In this document: positions 1-11,795 of the stretch, in pieces
Numbering within the stretch: position 1 is the first letter of the stretch
Layout: each line of letters begins with the position of its first letter
Source: Phoronis ovalis
Lineage: Eukaryota > Phoronida > Phoronidae
Length of the DNA stretch: 11,795 nt
Assembly: GCA_028565635.1 (NCBI GenBank)
Contig: JAOXYB010050224.1
Location: 1-11,795 of the forward strand
Direction of reading: 5' to 3'
The notes under the pieces: generated by a model
What the model was told of the DNA's origin: nothing
The model's input: the letters and a program-made list of their open reading frames with translations, nothing else
Database searches by the model: none
Position numbers and translations under genes: made by a program

Positions 1-304
1 AGATCACCCATGAATAATTAGGATGACTTGAACTTTATACCAACCACCCGTCAAATGGATTTATTTTCCACCCCACCCGTACAATTGAAAGCGGAACAGC
101 CTTTAGCTAGTGCAGCATAATTTAACTGTGAAATAAAGCTTTGAAAATGACAGACATAAATTATAATTACATGATCATTAAATAAACCATTTGCAAAACA
201 ACATATGACATATTTTCAGTATGTTGATGTTTCAAAATATCTCATGATTCTTGAAAATTTAAATATTATGCTTCATATAATGAACAACACGTTTATTGTT
301 GCAG
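1..304 (+). other. Intron 5' of exon A (partial)
   Basis: AT-rich sequence ending in the acceptor tttattgttgcag. I see no exon or repeat in it. Confidence 0.6.
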
Positions 305-483
305 GGTATGTTATGAACGACTTATACCTGAGATATGGAAGTGTTCGTTGGAGAAGTGGGAAGTAGATAGTTTCTTGTCAGTAGTGCAGGAGGAAATGAA
401 GCAGAGGAGTACAACTAGGAAGAGACGACATAGAGCAGCTGAAGATGAGCAGCAGGCTACAAAGAAAAAGAAATCAGAAACAG
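305..483 (+). CDS. Exon A of the basic nuclear-type protein (internal exon)
   Basis: The acceptor is tttattgttgcag|G, with AG at 303-304. The donor is CAG|GTATTA at 484. The open frame starts with codon 306-308 and gives 59 full codons plus one base (phase 1). Base 305 completes a codon begun in the previous exon, which is outside the window. The product goes from a Trp-containing helical stretch to a Lys/Arg-rich tail (RKRRHRAAED, KKKKS). Confidence 0.72.
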
Positions 484-2730
484 GTATTACCTTTAGAACC
501 CAATCTGCATATTTTTAGATTTTTTCAATTCTTATTTTACTCATTTAACTTTGAAGCTGTCTCCACATTTAACATCAAACTTTTGCTTGAAAATATTCCA
601 AGCTATGTTAGTAGAATCATTTTGTGAAACTTTCAATGGCTATAAACTTAATTTCATTGAGCACAGCCTAAGTTAGTCCTGTTACAACCCTTATTGAGTC
701 TTGAAACTATTTGCAGTATTCCAAGACATTTACTTATATACATTAAAAATGCTGTGTTTATTTTTTATTTGAAAAGTATTTTCTATCATTGTGGACAATA
801 AAAACAGTAGACTTGCTCAAGTCCTTGTGAACATAAAAAAAAAATAAATTATGTTTAATTCTCTTTTTTATGTCTTTTACATCAGTGTTTTTAATTATCT
901 CGAAAAAAATTTTTTACTATCATATATAATTAAAAACACTGATGTAAAACACATAAAAAAGAGAAGTAAACACTAATTTTTTTAAAGTTCATAGGGACTT
1001 GAGCAAGTCTATAAAAACAGACTCTTTTTTAGGTACTGCAGAGCCTCAGTCACAATCCATTTTGAAAAAATTCATCAATATGTTTGTGCAGTCTGAGGAA
1101 GAGTTCATGGACCAATCAGATTTGTCTTTACAACCAAGCAGTATTCTAAACCAATCTGGTGCTAACCGTCAACAGCGCAAGGCTAAGAGGGCCATAAGGT
1201 TTGGACCTAATGAAACAGTGCAGTATTCTCGCATGAATGCTACCACACCAGACTCAAACTTGGAAAATAGGTAGATTATCAATTTCATTGTATAGATGTG
1301 TAAAAGCCACAGAGTAAAATAAAGCTGTTTTCAGTGGATGTATACTCGAAAAGCTTTTATAGCCCTAAAAATTTTGAATTTATTTCCTGACCGCTAGCAT
1401 TCAGAGATATCTTAAGTTCCAATGTGTAACAACAAAATTAAGAATGATAGTTTACTACATGTTTTTGCATAATATATACACTTTGCAGCGTGCTTGTGTT
1501 GCTTTGTGTGAAGTCTGTTTGAAATATGATGAGTAAAACAAATTAAAATGCCAACAATATTATTAATCTCTGTTGTATTTGTGTTATAATAGGTATCCTG
1601 GTCAGGCAAGAAGAGTGCCCACTGTCGTTTCACCTGTCCGACGCAGTCCTCGTTTAGCTGTACTGAAAAATAGAGATGTCAACACACCTTCTGACAGACG
1701 ATTAGTTAGCAAGTAAGTAGCATTAATGCAAAAACTCAGATTTATACTTTTTCTTATCAGAATTATTAAATGAATACAGGCCAAAGTTGCATTATAAGTT
1801 TTAAAAAAGGCTGATAAAACGGTTTTTTGGTTTCAAAGAATTGTAATTTAACATAAGAATAATTTGAGCTTACATTATTACTATTTGTACTACCTTGGAA
1901 GTGTTTTAACATACTGATATATGTTTTTGTAGATCTGTTAATTTCTTTCATACTAGTCACATGTTTACTATGCTTTGGAATTATATTAAAATTTACCACA
2001 TAGTTGCAACTAGATTGTTTTTCTTTGTTTAGTTTAAGTTTTTATATGGATGTGTCGTCCTTGCACACTGTATAAATACATTTTTAGTGAACACACAACA
2101 CTTACAGAAAGTGAATTGAACCTTGAGATTTTCTTTGTTTAAGTTATTTGTAGTTAAATATATTTTACAGAAGGGGCTGTAACAGCTGTCTTTTTTGTCA
2201 TACCACGTATTCATGTATTTACTAAATAATTTGCTGTTAGAAAATAGGGAATTTATTAAGCATTTTTACACTTTCAAAGCTATAACCTATATAAATATGC
2301 AGTAAACTCATCTTTAAGTAGTGGTCCATTGTGACTGAGTTGAGAGTTGGTTACGGAATAGGAGGTTTGATTTCTTATATTAACAATTTTTAAAAAATTT
2401 CCGAGAAATTTTGACACTGTGCATTAATCAGTAATGCATGCAAAAGGGAGTACACTCTCTGATTATTTGTAAAAAATTGTATTATTTTACAATATTTTCA
2501 GGAGAGCCGAAGTTCAACATTCATTTAAAACATTTCACACTCCCACTCCATTGAGGAAATCTCAGCGATCACCAAGAATATCTTTTGACAGCCCAAGTAC
2601 CATCTGTTTGAAGCAGCTAAGCCTCAACTCTCCCAAGTACCTGTCAAGTCCAGAAGTTGAACTACAGCCACTGAAACATTTATCTGGCAGGAGATCAAGT
2701 AGTCGAAGTAAGATTAACATAACTGCATGA
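305..2730 (+). CDS. 3' part of a multi-exon gene for a basic SP/TP-rich, probably nuclear protein
   Basis: Four exons (305-483, 1033-1270, 1593-1712, 2502-2730) have AG acceptors, GT donors and matching phases, and join into 254 residues ending at TGA 2728-2730. The start lies upstream of the window. The segment opens with a helical-looking stretch (CYERLIPEIWKCSLEKWEVD), followed by a Lys/Arg-rich run ending KKKKS that resembles a nuclear localisation signal. After that it looks disordered, with several minimal CDK-type sites (SPVR, RSPR, TPLRK, RSPRI). RAIRF fits the loose RVxF consensus for PP1 docking. This composition suits a cell-cycle or chromatin protein. I considered Treslin/TICRR (the metazoan Sld3 relative) because of the CDK sites, but recognise no diagnostic motif, so that is a guess. 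Exon structure is well supported; function is not. Confidence 0.72.
799..807. repeat. Left target-site duplication TAAAAACAG
   Basis: It is an exact 9-bp direct repeat with 1012-1020 and directly abuts the inverted-repeat end at 808. Confidence 0.85.
808..1011. mobile_element. 204-bp hairpin MITE with a 9-bp target-site duplication
   Basis: The ends are inverted copies (TAGACTTGCTCAAGTCC and GGACTTGAGCAAGTCTA). Pairing continues along nearly the whole element: arms 808-898 and 926-1011, with a 27-nt loop at 899-925. The inner part is close to perfect (TTTTACATCAGTGTTTTT). The direct repeat TAAAAACAG flanks it exactly at 799-807 and 1012-1020. There is no coding capacity, so it is a nonautonomous element. 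A 9-bp duplication points to Mutator-like transposases, but the family is inferred from that length alone. Confidence 0.88.
1012..1020. repeat. Right target-site duplication TAAAAACAG
   Basis: It is an exact copy of 799-807 abutting the element end at 1011. It lies 12 nt before exon B, in the region where a branch point is expected. Confidence 0.85.
1033..1270 (+). CDS. Exon B of the basic nuclear-type protein
   Basis: The acceptor is ctcttttttag|GTACTG, with AG at 1031-1032. The donor is AATAG|GTAGAT at 1271. The exon enters in phase 1, forming Gly with the last base of exon A, and leaves in phase 2. It encodes 78 full codons, including a helical stretch (SILKKFINMFVQSEEEF) and the basic segment RQQRKAKRAIRFGPN. 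An in-frame ATG at 999 lies inside the mobile element upstream and is not taken as a start. The acceptor sits only 12 nt from the target duplication of the 808-1011 element. Confidence 0.78.
1271..1592 (+). other. Intron between exons B and C
   Basis: A 322-nt GT-AG intron. Apart from its splice sites nothing distinct is visible. Open stretches on the other strand overlap exon C and show no family resemblance. Confidence 0.7.
1593..1712 (+). CDS. Exon C of the basic nuclear-type protein
   Basis: The acceptor is tgttataatag|G, with AG at 1591-1592. The donor is AGCAA|GTAAGT at 1713, a consensus site. The exon enters in phase 2 (AG|G, Arg) and leaves in phase 2 after 39 full codons. It encodes a proline- and arginine-rich segment with two closely spaced minimal CDK sites in SPVRRSPRLAV and a further TPSDRR. 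Confidence 0.75.
1713..2501 (+). other. Intron between exons C and D
   Basis: A 789-nt AT-rich GT-AG intron with a GTAAGT donor and a tattttcag acceptor. No exon, RNA gene or repeat stands out. Confidence 0.7.
2502..2730 (+). CDS. Exon D of the basic nuclear-type protein, with a terminal stop or an internal donor
   Basis: The acceptor is aatattttcag|GAGAGC, with AG at 2500-2501. The phase-2 entry forms AA|G (Lys) with exon C. Seventy-five codons follow to TGA 2728-2730. The residues include a TPTPLRKSQRSPRIS cluster, which repeats the TP/SP-plus-basic pattern of exon C. A GTAAGA donor at 2708 would end the exon in phase 1 after RRSSSR and remove the last seven codons and the stop. The exon may therefore be terminal, internal or both. 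Confidence 0.72.
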
Positions 2731-3314
2731 ATGACTGCATTTCACCAATTCTTCAAAGCTTTTGCCTTAGGCAAATAAAAAATGTATACAATTGAAAGTA
2801 AAACACTCCAATAAATAGGGCAGTCACATTAATCTGGTCTGACATTTTGGAGGCTAACAGGTGATCTTAAAAGATATGTCAATTGGTCATTTCTGAATGG
2901 TGGAGAGCACCTTTCTTATATTACATTCTTTAATATTGAATTATGACACAGTTCATACCTCTTTAGCTTTTTAGTCTTTACTAGTGTTTTTTGTTTTGTA
3001 TGCAATAACTGCATACTTGAAGTTGTGATACATTTTTTTTCCATAAAATAAATTTAGTGTGTGAGTAATGCTGAATATAGCATGTCGTGTATAGTATACA
3101 GATTAATACTATTAATAATGAATTGGTTTACCCAAATAGGTTTTAATATAAACTATATGGTGTTATTCTGTGATGTCTTTCAAAATGAAGACTATACGTA
3201 TACGTTGATATAAGAAGTAGTTCTAAAATTTGTTAAATTTCATAATATAAATGATTAATGTACTAAACATTAAAGAGTAAAACACATAATTTGTATGTGA
3301 CTATATTATTTCAG

Positions 3315-3341
3315 ATTTTTCTAGCATTATGTATCCAGATA
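3315..3341 (+). CDS. Candidate 27-nt microexon of the plus-strand gene
   Basis: An acceptor (ttatttcag, AG at 3313-3314) and a consensus donor (GTAAGT at 3342) bracket 27 nt. Entered in the phase 1 left by the donor at 2708, it reads N-FSSIMYPD and keeps the phase. If its donor is not used, it reads on two codons (SK) to TAA at 3346-3348, giving an alternative C-terminus. Support is splice signals and phase only. Confidence 0.35.
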
Positions 3342-3382
3342 GTAAGTAATACCTGCTTGTCATACCATTTTATATTACACCA

Positions 3383-3506
3383 GACTATTTGCATGCACTT
3401 GGTGGAGCTACCAGAGTTTTGTTAGAGTACAAGAAAGTAGTTCTCTAAGCATTCGCTAATCATTAATCAAATGGTTTTGTCCGGAAGCGGTGACATGCAA
3501 ATAGTC
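3383..3506. repeat. 124-bp segment bounded by a perfect 13-bp inverted repeat
   Basis: GACTATTTGCATG at 3383-3395 is the exact reverse complement of CATGCAAATAGTC at 3494-3506. CCA precedes the left arm and follows the right arm, which may be a 3-bp target duplication. Each arm contains the octamer ATTTGCAT/ATGCAAAT. It may be a very short MITE. Confidence 0.5.
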
Positions 3507-3687
3507 CATTTGCTAACAGATGTATGATTCCTTTGACTGTGTAGCCTGTAACACAAGTATTAGTCAGATATGTTTTCATATTAAAACAATTTTATTTCAT
3601 ATGTAAATTATAAACTTTACGTTTTCATAATGTTCCATAAACATTTCAACAGCAATTTACTTAAAAATTTGTTGCAAACTTGGAATG

Positions 3688-3700
3688 AATAAAAAATAAA
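3688..3700 (+). promoter_or_regulatory. Paired AATAAA polyadenylation signals
   Basis: Two AATAAA hexamers (3688-3693 and 3695-3700) lie on the plus strand downstream of exon D. They could end a long 3' UTR or the microexon isoform. Earlier hexamers at 2774 and 2810 would give a short UTR. Confidence 0.3.
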
Positions 3701-3989
3701 GACATTTTACAAACATTACTGTAATGTGCTTTTTCTCATACGTAACAATCTGAAACTCAATATTTAAGCCTTGTATGCTGTAGAGAATTATAGTTTTCTA
3801 GACAAGGTACGGCAGTTTTTTTTGAATATTTTTATAGTTGCATTATAGACCATATACTATTCACAATGCAACAAACAAGTAGCAGTGGTTGAACAGAAAT
3901 GAGTAATTTTCAAAACGGCCAATTTGAACTAGCTAAAGAGTTGCAGCAAAAATGCTTTAAACACCGGGTACATAAAGAAACGTCATAAT

Positions 3990-3995
3990 TTTATT
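3990..3995 (-). promoter_or_regulatory. Candidate polyadenylation signal of the calponin gene
   Basis: Minus-strand AATAAA lies about 85 nt after the TAA at 4082-4080. It is the first such hexamer after the stop, so it may give a short 3' UTR, though later ones are also present. Confidence 0.4.
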
Positions 3996-4079
3996 CCTTG
4001 CATTTTACATGTTTAATGAGTGTGGATTCTGTCCACATAGAAGCTATAAATGACTGTGTATGGTTGGGTACAATCGTAT

Positions 4080-8571
<4,492 letters not shown>

Positions 8572-8590
8572 ATTGTAGTGTCTGTAAGTT

Positions 8591-10348
8591 CTGGAATAAA
8601 AAATCAATTCACATAAAGAGGTTATGCATCATGTTCTGATAATCGTGTCATTTCTCTAAAATTTGAAACAATACAGAGAACAAAGCATGCAGTTTGGTCC
8701 ATACAAAATTACATTTTTATGCACAACAGCTCCATTGTTGTAATCTTTTTTTTTTTTTTCAATTATAAATTCAAATTAATTTGATATCTTTCCAGTTCTT
8801 TTATAGTTTTACTGTTGAGAACAAAGTTGGGGAGTTAAAAAAATGATGAGAGGTATATATATACGTTTCTATATAGTAACCTTTTGAAAACTTAATTTAT
8901 TAGGATTGATGCATAATTAAATTCTTTATAGTTAGCAAATATTTGAATCAGTTGACTTCCATCCAGCTTTAAGTTTATAGTAATAGACATAAATGATATA
9001 GGTCATGTTTTGTCCATCCACAGACCCACATAATCATCATTTAAATAAACTGTAATATAAGTCTATATGAACATCAGAACTCTGTAAGTGTAAAAAATCA
9101 TCTGACCATCATTTTTTAGTTTCTTTTGCCTATTCATAATATTTGATGGGATTCTGGTCAGTTTAGTAAAATTATTAAATGACTTAAGTAAAGTATGACA
9201 TGTTGAACAAGAACATTTTCATCAGTTTAACACAAAGTCAGATTAACCATGCGTATCTGGATGAGTTATTATGTTCAAACCACATATTCAATTCTATATT
9301 CTATTACTCTGTTATGTGTCAGATTACATTAGCATTATAAACATTACATTCTAAAAATCTCTGAATACAAAATATACTATAGACATAAATACAGGTCATA
9401 CATTTCACATTATATTGTACTATATTTTAGAATTATTCTGTTATCTTGAACTAGTGTTTTTCTCTGATAAACTGCTGTCTGTAATTTCATAGACAGCTAC
9501 TTAACATACAAGCTTAGAAAGAGTTTGTAATTTACAGGTTTTGTACAAATATTCTACTGTTTGTGAGATAATTAAGAAGGCTAATGGATAATGCCCTGTT
9601 TATTATTTGTGTTCATTATTAATACTTATATCTCTAGTGAGTGTAAATTTTAAAGTTAAAAAAACAAAATTGCAATTTCAAAGACTTTCAGACAGTTTAC
9701 ACTATCAAATATTTACTATTTTCTGTTTCTCATCCGAGTATTCATTAAAAATTGTGTCCACTATATATAAGCATTACTCTTTTTCTAGCTCTATATATCT
9801 GCCTAGAAAGATAAGGAATTGTGGGATATTAATTCAGCAATTTTAAATTTAATGATCCCACCTAGGAATACAGGTATTGCGGGTCATATAAGTTTCAAAT
9901 GTCAACTTTACAAATTGTAACTTCATGCACATGCTTGAAATACATTAGCCCAGCTAGTGTACCCAACCTTATTTTTGAGTCTTTCAAAGGATGTGTATAA
10001 TTAAAGTTGTGTGCACTAGTAAAGTCATCGCAGCATTAAATTGCATGGATACACTTTCCACCTGAATAATAAATTACTTTAAAGATATTTTGTAAATGTC
10101 TTATCAATGTAACCGTCTAACAAATACAAACCCCTCAACTAAATTTCAACATTTTTGGCAATGGAAATTAATGTACACACATTTGATTTTTCTTATGCTC
10201 CTTTAGAAGGCAACTAATAGTGGACCATCGACTTCCAAAAACAATTTTAGTTAACCACAGCCGGCTACATTGACAGTCTTCGTTTTGTTTGATGAAGGTT
10301 TAATTAAATCAATGTCGTGATATTGGAAAAACGCCTTTCTATACTTAC
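8591..10348 (-). other. Calponin first intron (5' UTR intron)
   Basis: About 1758 nt from the donor GTAAGT (10348) to the exon 2b acceptor (8591), or on to 8444 for 2a. It includes a T run at 8747-8760 and is AT-rich. No coding exon or RNA gene is visible, and the plus-strand open stretch at 9607-9846 looks like random AT-rich sequence. Confidence 0.55.
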
Positions 10349-10366
10349 CTGGGAAATATAACGAGA
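10349..10366 (-). other. Noncoding 5' exon of the calponin gene (donor firm, start estimated)
   Basis: On the minus strand ATATTTCCCAG|GTAAGTATAG is a near-perfect donor (GT at 10348-10347). Both downstream coding exons have acceptors in front of their ATGs, so a 5' UTR exon is required, and this is the best donor upstream. The start shown assumes initiation about 30 nt from the TATA-like CTTATA (10391-10396). A longer exon reaching beyond 10400 is equally possible. Confidence 0.45.
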
Positions 10367-10390
10367 TGACACTTCTACGAATTCAGTACA

Positions 10391-10573
10391 CTTATACTGC
10401 CAGTGGTACTTGATTAAAGAGTCCGTTAACCCTTTTGTTTTCCAGTGTTTGATCAAAAGCGTAAAAAGGCTTCTGCGGAACACAAGGTGGTTTTATCTGG
10501 TAGACACAGTCAGGTTATTATATTGAATGGGTATCAGGAAAGGTCATATTCATTCCGCGCATGCGTACAGGTG
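10391..10573 (-). promoter_or_regulatory. Candidate calponin promoter region
   Basis: Minus-strand TATAAG lies at 10396-10391. Further upstream are an NRF1-like CGCGCATGCGT (10556-10566), a GGAATG/CATTCC core matching the MCAT (TEAD) element of muscle genes (10551-10556), and an E-box CAGGTG (10568-10573). These clustered motifs sit 40-225 bp upstream of the predicted donor. Each is short and could occur by chance, so the assignment rests on position. Confidence 0.35.
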
Positions 10574-11662
10574 TACGATTAATAACCCTGGGCGTGGACA
10601 GTAATAACATTTGCCTTAGATAAATATATTTACCATAAAAGGAATTGTATTCAGAAGCATCTTTTCGGGAATTTAGTCAACGTATTTCCGGATGAGTTGA
10701 ATATACAATTAAACTATGTTATTATTTGCATTTAAAAGATCAGAAAAACAAGCAAACCCTTTATTTAATTTGCGTCGATTTAATACCGTATAATACAAGG
10801 GTTATTCATTGTAGGTTGAAAAATAAATATTATAAACTGACCCGGATTCATTTAACGTTGATTTAACATTGTTTGAGAATGACAGATGAGTAAATAATGT
10901 AGATAGGCATGACGGGATGTGTTTTTTCTTGTACATAGATATGACCATAGATATATTCATTTAAGAGTCAGATTTGTTAGCGACACGTATTTCGTTGGAC
11001 CAGACATTATTACATAATACTGAAGATATGGTTGCGGGGATTTTTATATAATTATTTAATCCGTTGTATGTTTGATATTGTAAATTATACTAAGAAAATT
11101 TAGTATTTGTGGAATAAGTGGTCAATAAATTCCCAAAACAAAGATATATAAAAAATGTTAATTTGGCTAATATACGGCATTTACTTAGTGCAACAGGTCT
11201 TAACACAACAAACATGACCGCAAAATGCTTAACAAATCGGGGAACAATTAAGTACTTAGACACTGTTCTACAAATGTTGACTGTAGTACCCGTTGAAGTA
11301 TGACTATATATTCGACTCTGCTATAAAGTACGATTGAAGATCAAATAATACACGGGTATTCATGGCATTTACACAATGTTACAAGAAATAATATTTGCAG
11401 GACGAATTTCTTCGACTTTTCCTTGCTTCTCCCACAGCGAGTTCTAAATTTCTTATTTTTGTCGCTGGCATGATGTGCGCATTTCTAAATACAGAATCGG
11501 CTATTAAATTTACAAAAAATTAATTATTTTTTTAAAAATAGCTGATTCCAACCATAGTCGCTATGTTATTTTTATAAATAAGCAATTAGGGGGTGGCTTC
11601 CGACCAAACTTATCTCATCCTAAATCTTACGTCAGTATATGACTTAATAAGGTGTTTTTCAG
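10574..11662. other. Apparently intergenic region
   Basis: AT-rich sequence upstream of the calponin promoter. I see no tRNA, no convincing exon and no conserved protein. A small hairpin (11494-11505 with 11537-11548) is the only structure noted. The 61-codon open stretch at 11118-11303 has no recognisable family feature. Confidence 0.45.
11494..11548. repeat. Small inverted repeat, 12-bp arms
   Basis: GAATCGGCTATT (11494-11505) pairs with AATAGCTGATTC (11537-11548) with one mismatch across an AT-rich 31-nt loop. It could be a miniature element remnant; no target duplication is clear. Confidence 0.4.
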
Positions 11663-11675
11663 CTCCTTTCCCCAG

Positions 11676-11739
11676 GCTCTCTGCAATAAAATTGGAATTT
11701 CTAAAAATGAAACAAATGACACAGTTGGATGAACAACTG
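11676..11739 (+). CDS. Exon-like block near the right edge, gene unknown
   Basis: A long pyrimidine tract and acceptor (tttttcagctcctttccccag, AG at 11674-11675; an alternative AG at 11661-11662) precede a frame reading LSAIKLEFLKMKQMTQLDEQ, with a GTAGGT donor at 11740. Without that donor it runs to TAA at 11764-11766. The peptide looks helical, but I recognise no family. The support is splice-site quality plus one open frame. Confidence 0.25.
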
Positions 11740-11795
11740 GTAGGTTTCGCTGAAACAATGCTTTAAAATGAATTGTAGTATAGATACACGCCAGC

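Larger units (their letters stand above)
2731..4079. other. Probable 3' UTRs and spacer between convergent genes
   Basis: On the plus strand AATAAA occurs at 2774-2779, 2810-2815, 3047-3052, 3688-3693 and 3695-3700, so several 3' ends are possible for the basic-protein gene. On the minus strand AATAAA (3990-3995) lies about 85 nt past the calponin stop. Within the interval are the microexon candidate at 3315-3341 and the inverted repeat at 3383-3506. No other coding signal is visible. Confidence 0.5.

Noticed and set aside
445-627. 60-codon plus-strand open frame starting in exon A
   Set aside because: It starts out of frame inside exon A and runs into the intron. The exon's supported frame is different and joins exon B in phase.
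808-1011. Reading the first hairpin element as a TA-duplicating Tc1/mariner MITE
   Set aside because: TA does flank the ends, but the exact 9-bp direct repeat is far less likely by chance and fits the inverted-repeat boundary perfectly.
999-1032. ATG at 999 as a start for exon B
   Set aside because: The ATG lies in the arm of the hairpin element, and codons 999-1032 are intron. The acceptor at 1031-1032 with matching phase to exon A explains the frame.
1412-2214. Series of minus-strand open frames opposite exon C and the following intron
   Set aside because: They overlap a supported plus-strand exon, overlap each other, and have low-complexity translations.
9607-9846. 79-codon plus-strand open frame
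   Set aside because: Lys/Ser/Phe/Ile-rich translation typical of random AT-rich DNA, inside the calponin first intron, with no recognisable domain.
11118-11303. 61-codon plus-strand open frame
   Set aside because: No domain, no splice or promoter context and a length expected by chance in this composition.

Overview
The window is animal nuclear DNA: AT-rich, made of short exons with GT-AG introns, and without bacterial-style genes. The one gene that can be named with confidence is a single-CH-domain calponin/transgelin protein. Its sequence style (a [10 protein letters not shown] linker before one calponin repeat) looks lophotrochozoan, most likely molluscan. That placement is inferred from the protein alone.

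Plus strand, about 1-2730 and perhaps further: the 3' part of a multi-exon gene. Four exons (305-483, 1033-1270, 1593-1712, 2502-2730) join in phase into a 254-residue C-terminal segment of a very basic, low-complexity protein full of SP/TP sites, probably nuclear. I could not name it securely; a Treslin/TICRR-like replication factor is only a weak guess. A 27-nt microexon (3315-3341) and a 52-nt exon (4693-4744) continue the same phase and may be an alternative 3' end.

Minus strand, 10349 down to about 3990: the calponin/transgelin gene, convergent with the first. A noncoding first exon (donor at 10348-10347) is followed by two tandem, homologous first coding exons (8590-8521 and 8443-8363). 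Each carries its own ATG and 17 codons and ends in phase 0. Four shared coding exons follow (6522-6448, 5949-5882, 5562-5358, 4262-4080). Either version encodes 193 aa. The duplicated exons are 77 bp apart and joining both would hit a stop at once, so they look like mutually exclusive N-terminal alternatives.

Introns hold several inverted-repeat elements: a 204-bp hairpin element with a perfect 9-bp target duplication 12 nt from a 3' splice site (808-1011), a 627-bp element with long imperfect terminal inverted repeats (6709-7335), and smaller hairpins. The right end (about 10600-11795) has no secure gene, only one exon-like stretch near 11676-11739.
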